64,000 nt of DNA from Pseudogemmobacter humi (lineage in GTDB: Bacteria > Pseudomonadota > Alphaproteobacteria > Rhodobacterales > Rhodobacteraceae): the NCBI RefSeq assembly GCF_900609055.1, contig NZ_UXAW01000051.1, forward strand, positions 124,001 through 188,000, given 5' to 3'. Positions within the stretch are counted from its first letter, which is position 1. The number at the start of each line of letters is the position of its first letter. A program made the translations under genes and the position numbers. Positions 7,841-16,242 of the stretch are shown here, piece by piece. The notes beneath the pieces were generated by a model. That model worked only from the letters and a program-made list of their open reading frames with translations, made no database searches and had not been told where the DNA came from.

Positions 7841-9322
7841 TCAGCGCATGACGAAGGGATTGGCCATAGGTTCGGTGGAGGTATTGACCCAGACGGTTTT
7901 GGGCCGCGTGTAATCCCACATCGCCTGAAAGCCGCTTTCGCGCCCATAGCCCGAGGCCTTGACCCCGCCGAAGGCCGCGATGGGCGAGACGGCGCGATAG
8001 GTGTTCACCCAGACGATCCCCGCCCGCACCGCCCGCGCCATCCGCATCTGGCGCGCGCCGTCGCGGGTGAAGATCCCGGCGGCAAGGCCATGCGCGCTGG
8101 CATTGGCGAGGGCGAGCGCCTCGGCCTCGGTGCGGAACCGCAGGACCGACAGAACCGGGCCGAACAATTCCGTATCGACGATGGTCAGATCCGGGCGCGG
8201 GCAGTCGATGATCGTCGGCTGGTAATAGGTGCCGCCCAGCCCCGGCGGCTGGTCTCCGCCGGTCAGCAGCCGCCCGCCCTCCTTCTGCGCCAGCGCCACC
8301 TGTCGGCGGATATGCGCAAGCTGGCCCGGGGTGCAAAGCGGCCCCATCTGGGTTTCTTCCGCCAGCGGATCGCCGATGCGGATCGAACGGGCCAGCGCCA
8401 CCATCCGCTCCAGGAAGGCATCGGCGATGCTCTCGTGCAGCAAAAGCCGCGAGCCCGCGACGCAGCTCTGCCCGGTCGCGCCGAAGATCCCGGCGACCGA
8501 ACCGTTCACCGCGCTGTCCAGATCAGCATCGTCAAAGACGATGAAGGGGGATTTGCCGCCCAGTTCCAGCGACACTTCGGCGAAATTGTCGGAGGAATTG
8601 TGCACGATATGCCGCGCGGCCACCGGCCCGCCGGTGAAAGAGATACGCGAAACCAGCGGATGGCTGGTCAGCACCCGCCCGCAGGGGTCGCTGTGGCCGG
8701 TGACGATATTGACCACGCCGGGCGGAAAACCCGCCTCGGCGATCAGCCTGCCGAAATCCAGCATCGCCACCGACGCATGTTCCGACGCCTTCAGCACCAC
8801 CGTATTCCCGGCAGCCAGCGCCGGGCCGATCTTCACCGCCACCAGGAAAAGCTGCGAGTTCCACGGCACGATGGCCGCCACCACGCCCAGAGGCTCGCGC
8901 TGAGTGAAGACAAAGAGGTCGGGCTTGTCGATCGGCAGCGTCTCGCCCGCGATCTTGTCGGCGGCGCCGGCGTAGAAATGGAAGAAATCGGCGATATATC
9001 GGGCCTGCCAGCGGGTTTCCTTCAGCAGCTTGCCGGTGTCGATGGTTTCGGAGCGGCCCAGGTCCTCGGATCGCTCTGCCAGCAGATCGGCCAGCCGTCT
9101 GAGGCACCGGCCGCGATCAGAGGGCGTCATCGCCGCCCATGGCCCCGAGGAAAACGCCCGGTCGGCGGCGCGTACGGCGCGGTCCACATCTTCCGCCGTG
9201 GCCTCGGGGATGCGTGCCCAGACCCGCCCGGTGACCGGCGACACGCTGTCGAAGGTTCCGCCGTCCGAAGCATCGGTCCAGTCGCCGTCGATCAGCATCT
9301 GGCAGTTGCGTATGTCGTTCAT
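7841..9322 (-). CDS. NAD(P)-dependent aldehyde dehydrogenase
   Basis: The 493-residue protein is a complete class-3-fold aldehyde dehydrogenase with the oxyanion Asn (VPWNSQ, N155), general-base Glu (ELGGKSP, E253) and nucleophile Cys (GATGQSCVAGSR, C287). The ATG at 9322 has an AGGGAGAA ribosome site; an upstream in-frame start is less likely. It is divergent from the RidA-led operon and has its own terminator. In a trigonelline-like route it would oxidise the semialdehyde made by the flavin monooxygenase. In a carnitine context, trimethylaminobutyraldehyde or betaine aldehyde are alternatives. The motif set alone does not decide between them. Confidence 0.85.
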   Translation of the reverse strand: MNDIRNCQMLIDGDWTDASDGGTFDSVSPVTGRVWARIPEATAEDVDRAVRAADRAFSSGPWAAMTPSDRGRCLRRLADLLAERSEDLGRSETIDTGKLLKETRWQARYIADFFHFYAGAADKIAGETLPIDKPDLFVFTQREPLGVVAAIVPWNSQLFLVAVKIGPALAAGNTVVLKASEHASVAMLDFGRLIAEAGFPPGVVNIVTGHSDPCGRVLTSHPLVSRISFTGGPVAARHIVHNSSDNFAEVSLELGGKSPFIVFDDADLDSAVNGSVAGIFGATGQSCVAGSRLLLHESIADAFLERMVALARSIRIGDPLAEETQMGPLCTPGQLAHIRRQVALAQKEGGRLLTGGDQPPGLGGTYYQPTIIDCPRPDLTIVDTELFGPVLSVLRFRTEAEALALANASAHGLAAGIFTRDGARQMRMARAVRAGIVWVNTYRAVSPIAAFGGVKASGYGRESGFQAMWDYTRPKTVWVNTSTEPMANPFVMR

Positions 9323-9379
9323 GGCTTTCTCCCTGCTGGCCGCCCATTCTTGAACGGACAAAGCGGCGTGGCATGCGAC

Positions 9380-9402
9380 TTTTCGCCATCGACCGGCGAA
9401 AA
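9380..9402. promoter_or_regulatory. Inverted repeat in the divergent promoter, candidate operator
   Basis: TTTTCGCC at 9380-9387 and GGCGAAAA at 9395-9402 form a perfect 8-bp inverted repeat with a 7-nt spacer. It lies between the divergent aldehyde dehydrogenase and RidA genes, where an operator controlling both would be expected. No regulator gene is adjacent, so the binding protein is unknown. Confidence 0.4.
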
Positions 9403-9465
9403 AACGGAACCCGCAGCGCCCTGCCGGTGCAACCGTCTGCCTGTCACCGGACAGGGAGGCTTGGC

Positions 9466-9861
9466 GTGGCGAAACAGGTGATTGGGGATCCGCTGGTGAT
9501 CGACGGCCGCAGGCTGTCGCTGTCGCGGGCGGTGCGGGCCGGAGAGACGGTCTATCTGACCGGCCAGGTGCCGATGCAGGGCGGCCGGGTCATGACCTGG
9601 GGCAGCATCGAGGACCAGACCGCCGCCGTGCTGGAGGCGATCACCGCCACCCTGGCCCTGGCCGGTTGCGGGCGCGAGGATGTGGTCAAGACCATGGTCT
9701 GGCTGAAGGACCGCGCCGATTTCCCCGGGTTCAATGCGGTGTACGGCGACTATTTCCCCAAGGCGCCGCCCGCGCGCTCGGCCCTGGTCAGCGACTTTCT
9801 GGTCGATGTGCGGATCGAGATCGAAGTGATCGCCTGGAAGCCCGAGGAGACCGGCCGATGA
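9466..9861 (+). CDS. RidA family protein (YjgF/YER057c/UK114)
   Basis: Starting at GTG 9466, which has a GGGAGG site upstream, the protein has 131 residues, the usual RidA length. It ends with the conserved substrate-pocket stretch PPARSALVSDFLVDVRIEIE. RidA proteins hydrolyse reactive enamines or imines; RutC is the homologue in pyrimidine ring-opening catabolism. It leads a tightly overlapping plus-strand operon (RidA, alpha/beta hydrolase, CaiB-flavin reductase fusion, AA_synth protein). I infer that it detoxifies or processes an aminoacrylate- or enamine-like intermediate made by the LLM monooxygenase. Confidence 0.85.
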   Translation: MAKQVIGDPLVIDGRRLSLSRAVRAGETVYLTGQVPMQGGRVMTWGSIEDQTAAVLEAITATLALAGCGREDVVKTMVWLKDRADFPGFNAVYGDYFPKAPPARSALVSDFLVDVRIEIEVIAWKPEETGR

Positions 9862-10643
9862 CCCGCACACCCGACGGAACCAGCTACAGCCTGAGCGGCC
9901 CCGAGGGCGCCCCCGTATTGGTGCTGATCCACGGGCTGGGGCTGACCCGGCAGATCTGGCAGGATCTGCTGCCGCAGCTTGCCGCCCGGTTCCGGGTGAT
10001 CGCCTATGATCTGTCCGGCCATGGCGACTCGGCCCCGCCCCCGGCGAAACCTGTGCTGCGCGATCTGTCGGAACAGCTTGCCCGCCTGCTGGATCATCTC
10101 GGCATCGGGCGCGCCGCTCTTGCGGGGTTTTCGCTGGGCGGCATGGTGGCGCGGCGCTTTGCCCAGGATCATCCGTCCCGGGTCACGGCGCTGGCGATCC
10201 TGCATTCGCCGCACCGCCGCACGCCCGAGGCCCAGGCCGCGATCCTCGCCCGGGTCGCCCAGGCCGAACGCGGCGGCCCCGCCGATACGGTCGAGGCCGC
10301 GCTGCGGCGCTGGTTCACCGATGCCGCGCCGCCCGCGCTGGCCGCGCAGGTGCGCCGTCAGGTGCTGGCGAACGATCCGGCGCTTTATCCCGGTCTCTAC
10401 CGCATCCTGGCCGAGGGCATCGACGAGATCGTGGCGCCGCAGCCCCCCATCGCCTGCCCTGCGCTGGTGCTGACCGCCGATCAGGATCACGGCAACGGCC
10501 CGGAAATGTCCGCCGCCATCGCCGCCGAGATCCCCGGCGCGCGCCTCGTGATCCTGCCCGGATTGCGCCATATGGCGCTGGCCGAACGCCCCGCGGCGGT
10601 AAGCGGACCGCTTCTCGACTTTCTCGCTGGGGTGCCGGCATGA
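9858..10643 (+). CDS. Alpha/beta hydrolase, RutD / enol-lactonase-like
   Basis: The 261-residue single-domain hydrolase has an oxyanion loop (VLIHGLGLTRQIW), nucleophile elbow GFSLGG, acid LTADQDHG and catalytic His in GLRHMALAE. This layout is typical of 3-oxoadipate enol-lactonases and RutD. The start ATG overlaps the RidA stop (ATGA), and its own stop overlaps the next start in the same way. It probably hydrolyses an amide, lactone or carbamate produced after ring or C-N bond cleavage. The exact substrate cannot be read from the sequence. Confidence 0.8.
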   Translation: MTRTPDGTSYSLSGPEGAPVLVLIHGLGLTRQIWQDLLPQLAARFRVIAYDLSGHGDSAPPPAKPVLRDLSEQLARLLDHLGIGRAALAGFSLGGMVARRFAQDHPSRVTALAILHSPHRRTPEAQAAILARVAQAERGGPADTVEAALRRWFTDAAPPALAAQVRRQVLANDPALYPGLYRILAEGIDEIVAPQPPIACPALVLTADQDHGNGPEMSAAIAAEIPGARLVILPGLRHMALAERPAAVSGPLLDFLAGVPA

Positions 10644-12325
10644 GCGGGGGCATCCTTTCGGGCCTGCGGGTTCTGGATCTCAGCCGGATGCTGTCGGGGC
10701 CCTATGCCACGATGATGCTGGCCGATCACGGCGCCGAGGTGATCAAGATCGAGGACGCCGGCGGCGACACCAGCCGCAAGAACGGCCCCTTCCGCGAGGA
10801 CGACCCCGATCAGGACTGGGCGGGCTATTTCGTCAGCCTCAACCGCTCCAAGAAAAGCGTGCGGCTGGATCTGAAATCCGAGGCCGGGAAAGCCGCGCTG
10901 CGCGGGATGGTGCGCTCGGCCGATGTCCTGATCGAGAATTTCCGCCCCGGGGTGATGGAGCGCCTTGGCCTGTCCTATGAAAGCCTCAGCACGATCAACC
11001 CCCGTCTGGTCTATGCCGCGATCCGCGGCTTCGGCGATCCGCGCAGCGGGGCGAGCCCCTATGCCGGCTGGCCGGCCTATGATGTGGTGGCCCAGGCCAT
11101 GGGCGGGCTGATCTCGGTCACCGGCGCCGATGGCGCGCATCCCACGAAGGTTGGGCCGGGCATCGGCGATGTCTTTGCCGGGATGATCGCGGCGTTCGGC
11201 ATTCTGGCGGCGCTGCGCAGCGCCGAGGCAACCGGGCGGGGCCAGTTCCTCGATGTCGCCATGTATGATGCGATGCTCAGCCTTTGCGAGCGGCTGGTCT
11301 ATCAGCACGACTTTGAAGGCATCGTCCCCGTGCCCGAGGGCAACGGCCATCCGCTGCTGGCGCCCTTCGGGCTGTATCCGGCGCGCGACGGAATGGTGGC
11401 GATCGGCGTGGTCGACGACGCCTTCTGGCAAAGCCTCGCCCGGGCGATGGACCGGCCCGGTCTGGCGTTTGATCCGGCCCATGCCACCCGCGCGGCCCGG
11501 CGCGCCAATGCGGGTGCGATCAATGCGATGGTCTCGGCCTGGACCGCCGGGCTGACCCGGGACGAGCTTGCGCAAAAGCTGGGCGGGCTGATCCCCTTCG
11601 GTCCGGTGAACGACATCGCGGCGATCTTCGCCGATCCGCATGTGGCGGCGCGCGGCATGATCGCGACCATCGCCCACCCCGAGCCCGGCAAACGGCCCTG
11701 GCGGGTCGCGGCCAATCCGCTGCGCTTCGCGGATGCGCCCGCGCCCGGGCCCCGCCCGCCGCCGCGCCTTGGCGAGCATCAGGCGCTGGCGGCGGCGGCC
11801 GGGCCGCCCCAGCCTCTGGCGCCTCAGGCCCTGCGCCGCGCCTTCGGTGCCTTTGCGACCGGCGTGACCGTGCTGACCACCCGCCAGGCCGACGGCACGC
11901 CGCGGGGCTTCACCGCGAACAGCTTCGCCTCGGTCTCGCTCGATCCGCCGCTGGTGATGATCTGCCTCGCCAAAAGCGCGCATTCCTGCGCGACCTTTGC
12001 CGCCGCGCCGCATTTCGCCGTCAATGTCCTGGCAGAAGGGCAAGAGCCCGTCGCAGAGCTTTTCGCCTCGCGGGCGCCCGACAAGTTCCCGCGCTGCGAC
12101 TGGCGGCCCGGCCATGCCGGGATGCCGCTGATCGACGGCGCGCTGGCCGGGTTCGTCTGCGCCCGTCACCGGCTGGTCGATGCGGGCGACCATCTGATCC
12201 TGATCGGCCGGGTCGAAGCCTTCTCGGAAACCGCGGGCAATCCGCTGGGGTTCTTTCGTGGCGCTTACGTCCCGGTCGGCCCCCTGAACACGAACAAGAC
12301 CGGAGAGAACCATGTCCCTGCCTGA
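10640..12325 (+). CDS. Fusion protein: class III (CaiB/BaiF) CoA-transferase plus flavin reductase
   Basis: The 561-residue reading frame joins two unrelated enzymes without a stop. Residues 1 to about 375 are a family III CoA-transferase (GLRVLDLSRMLSGPYATMML, LIENFRPGVMERLGLSYE, catalytic Asp177 in VGPGIGDVFAGM). A Pro/Ala-rich linker spans about 370-395. From about 396 to 555 the chain is a flavin reductase-like split-barrel domain (LRRAFGAFATGVTVLTT, GFTANSFASVSLDPPLVM). The reductase domain could supply FMNH2 to the LLM enzyme encoded nearby, and the transferase could activate the acid product or a betaine with CoA. Start and stop overlap the neighbouring genes. I know of no standard family with this architecture. 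Confidence 0.85.
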   Translation: MSGGILSGLRVLDLSRMLSGPYATMMLADHGAEVIKIEDAGGDTSRKNGPFREDDPDQDWAGYFVSLNRSKKSVRLDLKSEAGKAALRGMVRSADVLIENFRPGVMERLGLSYESLSTINPRLVYAAIRGFGDPRSGASPYAGWPAYDVVAQAMGGLISVTGADGAHPTKVGPGIGDVFAGMIAAFGILAALRSAEATGRGQFLDVAMYDAMLSLCERLVYQHDFEGIVPVPEGNGHPLLAPFGLYPARDGMVAIGVVDDAFWQSLARAMDRPGLAFDPAHATRAARRANAGAINAMVSAWTAGLTRDELAQKLGGLIPFGPVNDIAAIFADPHVAARGMIATIAHPEPGKRPWRVAANPLRFADAPAPGPRPPPRLGEHQALAAAAGPPQPLAPQALRRAFGAFATGVTVLTTRQADGTPRGFTANSFASVSLDPPLVMICLAKSAHSCATFAAAPHFAVNVLAEGQEPVAELFASRAPDKFPRCDWRPGHAGMPLIDGALAGFVCARHRLVDAGDHLILIGRVEAFSETAGNPLGFFRGAYVPVGPLNTNKTGENHVPA

Positions 12326-12917
12326 ACTGCGCAAGATCGTGACCTATGACGAGGAGATCCTCAGCGACGGAGGCCGCGCCTGCACGCCGCCCCTGCGGAT
12401 GATCGGTGTCGCCGCGGTGGTGGCGAACCCCTGGGCGGGGCGGGGCTTCGTCGAGGATCTGCAACCCGACATCCGCCGCATGGCCCCGGTTCTGGGCAGG
12501 CTGCTGACCGACCGGCTGATCGCGCTGGCGGGGTCCGGCGATGCGATCGAGGCCTATGGCAAGGCCTCACTCGCGGGAACCGCCTGCGAGCTGGAACACG
12601 GTTCGGCGCTGATCCACACGCTGCGGTTCGGCAATTTCTACCGCGAGGCGGTGAAGGCGAAGACTTATCTCGGCTTCACCAACGGCCGCGGCCCCGCCGG
12701 CAGCCAGATCCAGATCCCGCTGATGGACAAACACGACAGTGGGAGGCGGTCGCATTATCTGACGGTGCAGTTCTCGATCCCCGATGGGCCGGGGCATGAC
12801 GAACTGGTCGTCGCGTTCGGCGCTGCCACGCGCGGCCGCCCGCATCCGCGGATCGGGGATCGCTATTCCGATCTGAAGGAGATGGGGCTCGACATCGAAA
12901 ACCCGGCGGGGGTCTGA
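12312..12917 (+). CDS. AA_synth / DUF1185 family protein
   Basis: The 201-residue protein matches the so-called amino acid synthesis family: LRKIVTYDEEILSDGG, VAAVVANPWAGRGFVEDL, YGKASLAGTACELEHGSALIH and GRPHPRIGD near the end. The family is without a firmly assigned reaction to my knowledge. It has a clear GGAGAGAA ribosome site and overlaps the upstream fusion gene by 14 bp, so it belongs to the RidA operon. I infer that it acts on a hydrolysis product of this pathway. Membership in the family is well supported; function is open. Confidence 0.8.
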   Translation: MSLPELRKIVTYDEEILSDGGRACTPPLRMIGVAAVVANPWAGRGFVEDLQPDIRRMAPVLGRLLTDRLIALAGSGDAIEAYGKASLAGTACELEHGSALIHTLRFGNFYREAVKAKTYLGFTNGRGPAGSQIQIPLMDKHDSGRRSHYLTVQFSIPDGPGHDELVVAFGAATRGRPHPRIGDRYSDLKEMGLDIENPAGV

Positions 12918-12977
12918 CCGGGCGCCGCCGGATGCGGAGCCCTGGAGGGTGGACCGGGGAGCAGCGGCAATGCGCGT

Positions 12978-14039
12978 TCAGGCGGTGGCCCGTTCCCCCG
13001 CCTGATCCACCAGCAGGTCGGTGATCCCCGCGCCGATCCACATGCACAGAAGCGCAAGCCAGGCGGTGGCGACGAAGATCGACCCGCCGGTCACGCCCGC
13101 GCCGATGGCGCAGCCTCCGGCCAGCATGGCGCCGAAGCCCATCAGCGCCGCGCCCAGCATCGAGCGGCGCATCTGCCCCTCGCCCTCGAATCCCTGGAAG
13201 CGCAGCCGCCGTTTCAGCGTGGCCGAGACGAAGGCTCCGGCGAAGACCCCCGGCACCAGCCCGATGTTGAAATCCAGCACCGGATTTGCCGTCAGGAAGA
13301 ACATCAGCGTATCGGCGGAAGGCCCCGAGAAGGTGGCCGAGGTCACGCTGACCGGATCGAACGCCTGCTGCGCCAGCGAGAAGGTCAGCACCCAGCCAAG
13401 CGCCACCGCGAATCCCACGCCCGAGGCGAAAACCAGCGTCGCCGCGCCGATCCCGTTGCGCCGCGCCAGCCACAGCGCCAGCGCGGCGAAGCCGAGGCCG
13501 GTGACGATTCCGCTGGCATCGGGCAGCGACAGCGCGGAGAGCAGGCTCAGATTCCGCCCGCCCGGAGTGGTCCATAACCCCGCCAGCGTCTCGCGCGCGG
13601 GCGACAGCCAGCCGTGCAGTGCCATCTGCGCCACCACGGCGAAGATCAGCCCCGACACCAGCGAGCGCAGGTTCCCCGTCGCGGCCAGCACCAGCAGCCG
13701 CCCGGAACAGCCGCGGGCCAGCACCATCCCCGCGCCGAACATCAGCCCGCCGGCCACCGCGCCCGACCAGCTGCCGGTCACCGCCATCATCCTCGCCTCG
13801 TCCGCCCGGAACAGGCCGGTCATTTGCGCCCCCTGCACCCAGATCATCGCGGTGGAAAAGGTCAGCAGCCAGACCGAGACCTTCGGCCCCAGACTGCCGC
13901 GGGCGAATTCCACCGTCGCCGCGCGCAGGCAGAAGGACGAGCGTTCCGCCGCGAAGCCGAACACGGCGCCGACCAGCAAACCGAAAAGGGCCGCCAGGGC
14001 AGGTTCCGAAAAGCGGTCGAGAAGAAAGGTCAGGTCCAT
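12978..14039 (-). CDS. YeeE/YedE family thiosulfate/sulfur transporter
   Basis: The 353-residue inner-membrane protein has about nine to ten hydrophobic segments. It carries the three Cys-containing motifs used by the thiosulfate transporter TsuA: SSFCLRA (C37), ARGCSGR (C111) and AGGCAIGAG (C310). These cysteines relay thiosulfate or a related sulfur ion through the channel. The ATG at 14039 has a GGAGGAA site. No partner tusA/sirA-like gene is next to it. It is separated by 271 bp from the upstream P-type ATPase gene and is convergent with the DUF1185 gene, so it appears unrelated to island A. Confidence 0.85.
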   Translation of the reverse strand: MDLTFLLDRFSEPALAALFGLLVGAVFGFAAERSSFCLRAATVEFARGSLGPKVSVWLLTFSTAMIWVQGAQMTGLFRADEARMMAVTGSWSGAVAGGLMFGAGMVLARGCSGRLLVLAATGNLRSLVSGLIFAVVAQMALHGWLSPARETLAGLWTTPGGRNLSLLSALSLPDASGIVTGLGFAALALWLARRNGIGAATLVFASGVGFAVALGWVLTFSLAQQAFDPVSVTSATFSGPSADTLMFFLTANPVLDFNIGLVPGVFAGAFVSATLKRRLRFQGFEGEGQMRRSMLGAALMGFGAMLAGGCAIGAGVTGGSIFVATAWLALLCMWIGAGITDLLVDQAGERATA

Positions 14040-14310
14040 CGTGTTCCTCCGCCCGTATAAACACCCGAGGGATCCGCCGGCGCCTTGATTTGAGTCAGGT
14101 CCCGCGGCCCGGTGCACGGATGCCCGCGGCGGCTCCGCCAGGGGGCAGTTCCATCATGAAGCCTTTCGGTGCGCGCCGAAAAGCCCGGTGGCCCGAATAT
14201 GCCTTTCGCCCGGAACAGCGCCTCGCCAGGCGCGGCGCATTCCTCGGCGGTGGGGGGGCGGTCCTGCCCGCGCTTTGGCCCTGGCCTGCCTGGGCGGGCA
14301 TCGCCCATAT

Positions 14311-16242
14311 TCAGCGGCCGGCTCCGGTTCTGTCGCTTCGTATCGGATCGGCGAGCAGCCTGAGCCCGTTCAGCACGACCAGCAGCGTGCCCCCTTCATG
14401 TCCCAGCACCGCCAGCGGCAACGGCAGGGCGATCAGCAGCGTCGAGATCACCAGCAGGACCATCATTCCGATGGCAAAGGCCAGATTCTGGCGGATCACC
14501 CGGCGCGTGCGTCGCGCCAGCCGATGCGCCGCGGCCAGACGGCCCATGTCGTCCGACAGCAGCGCCACGTCGGCGGCCTGGAGCGCCACCTCGCTGCCCG
14601 CCGCCCCCATGGCGATGCCGACATCTGCCCGGGCCAGCGCCGCCGCATCGTTCACCCCGTCGCCGACGAAGGCCACCCGGCCCCGCCCGGCCAGTTCGCC
14701 CACCAGCCGCACCTTGTCTTCGGGCAGCAGATCCGCGTGAACGTCCTGCGGGGCGATGCCCAGTTCCGCGCCGATCCGCAGACCCACGGCACGGTGGTCT
14801 CCGGTCATCATGGTGATCGTGCCGACCCCTTCCGCCCGCAAGGCGGCCAGCCCGGCGGCCGAGGTCGCGCGCGGGCGGTCGGCCAGGCTCACCGCGCCGA
14901 GCACCCGGTCGCCGCGCCCCAGCCACACCACCGTCTGTGCCGTCCCGGCCAGCGCGGCGAATTCCGGCTGCCGGAGACCGGCCCCCATCCGCCTCGCCAT
15001 ACGGGGGTTGCCGGCCCAGACCGGGCCTGTCGAATCCCGGCCGATAATCCCTTCGCTGGGGACGGTCTCGACATCATGAACCTGCGCGCGCCCGACGCCC
15101 CGGCTTTCGGCATGGCGGCGGATCGCATCGGCGATCGGATGTTCCGACTGCGCCTCAAGTCCCGCGATCAGCGACAGGAACGCATCCTCGCCTTCCGGCG
15201 CGATCACCTGTGTCACCCCGGCCTTGCCGGTGGTCAGGGTGCCGGTCTTGTCAAAGGCGAAGATCCCGGCGTCCGCCAGCGTTTCCAGAGCCGCGCCGCC
15301 CTTGAACAGCACGCCGCCACGCGCCGCCGCCGCCAGTGCCGACAGGATCGCCGCGGGAACCGAGATCACGATGGCGCAAGGGCTGGCGGCGACCAGCAGC
15401 GTCGCCGCGCGATAAAGCGCGTCCCGCATCGGCCAGCCCAGCCAGAGGAACACCGCGAGGGCCAGTGCCGAACCGGCCAGAACCGCCACCGTATACCGCT
15501 GGCCGAACCAGGCGCTGAACCGTTCCGAGGGTGCGCGCGCCGCCTGCGCCTCGGTCACGAGCGCGATCATCCGCGCCACCGTGCTGTCGGCGACCGAACG
15601 GTCGATCCTGACCGCCAGCACGGCGTTGAGGTTCACGGTCGCCTCGAAGACCCTGGCGCCGGGATGCTTGCCCACCGGCATCGATTCGCCGGTGATCGTC
15701 GCCTCGTCCAGCGCGCCCTCGCCCTCGGTCACCACGCCGTCGGCGGGCACCCGCGCCCCGGGGCGCAGCACCACGACATCGCCGGGGGCAAGATCTGCGG
15801 CCGCCACCTCCGTCACCCTGCCGTCGGCGCCGCGCCGCAGCGCGGTATCGGGCCGCAGCGCCATCAGCGCCGCGACCGCGCGCCGCGCCCGTGCCATGGC
15901 ACGATGTTCCAGGGTGGTCGAAAGACTGAAGAGCGTCAGCAGCACCGCCCCCTCAAGGGCGGCGCCGACCGCGGCGGCGGCAAGGGCGGCAATGATCATC
16001 AGCAGGTCGATGTCGGGGCGCCGTTCGTGCCAGAGCACCGCGAGCGCGCGCCGCGCCGTCGGCAGGCCGCCGGCAAGACAGACCAGCACAAGGCCGAACG
16101 CCCCCCAGGGGCCGGAGACCAGCAAGGCGTCAAAGGCTGCAAGCGCCATGCCCGCCAGCGTCACGCCGGTCAGCACCGTCATCAGGCGGTCGGCGGAAAG
16201 ATCGAAAGACAATGTCATATCCTGGCTGTGCCGCGGCATCAC
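14311..16242 (-). CDS. Heavy-metal P1B-type ATPase (Zn/Cd/Co type)
   Basis: The 643-residue ATPase has the transmembrane metal-binding motif SPC (VAASPCAIVISVP), the phosphorylation motif DKTGT, the TGES actuator loop (TITGESMP), the HP motif (SEHPIADAI), GDGVNDA in the hinge, and a final membrane segment with NGLRLL. There is no N-terminal HMA or His-rich metal-binding domain, so the protein is short for the family. SPC with this ending suggests export of Zn, Cd or Co rather than Cu. Starts at 16242 or 16218 are both possible, with weak ribosome sites. No metal-responsive regulator is adjacent. Confidence 0.85.
   Translation of the reverse strand: MMPRHSQDMTLSFDLSADRLMTVLTGVTLAGMALAAFDALLVSGPWGAFGLVLVCLAGGLPTARRALAVLWHERRPDIDLLMIIAALAAAAVGAALEGAVLLTLFSLSTTLEHRAMARARRAVAALMALRPDTALRRGADGRVTEVAAADLAPGDVVVLRPGARVPADGVVTEGEGALDEATITGESMPVGKHPGARVFEATVNLNAVLAVRIDRSVADSTVARMIALVTEAQAARAPSERFSAWFGQRYTVAVLAGSALALAVFLWLGWPMRDALYRAATLLVAASPCAIVISVPAAILSALAAAARGGVLFKGGAALETLADAGIFAFDKTGTLTTGKAGVTQVIAPEGEDAFLSLIAGLEAQSEHPIADAIRRHAESRGVGRAQVHDVETVPSEGIIGRDSTGPVWAGNPRMARRMGAGLRQPEFAALAGTAQTVVWLGRGDRVLGAVSLADRPRATSAAGLAALRAEGVGTITMMTGDHRAVGLRIGAELGIAPQDVHADLLPEDKVRLVGELAGRGRVAFVGDGVNDAAALARADVGIAMGAAGSEVALQAADVALLSDDMGRLAAAHRLARRTRRVIRQNLAFAIGMMVLLVISTLLIALPLPLAVLGHEGGTLLVVLNGLRLLADPIRSDRTGAGR

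Noticed and set aside
14085-14098. FNR/DNR-like sequence TTGAT-N4-GTCAG upstream of the YeeE/YedE gene
   Set aside because: Only one half-site is perfect and the other matches three of five bases, which is expected by chance in a window this long.
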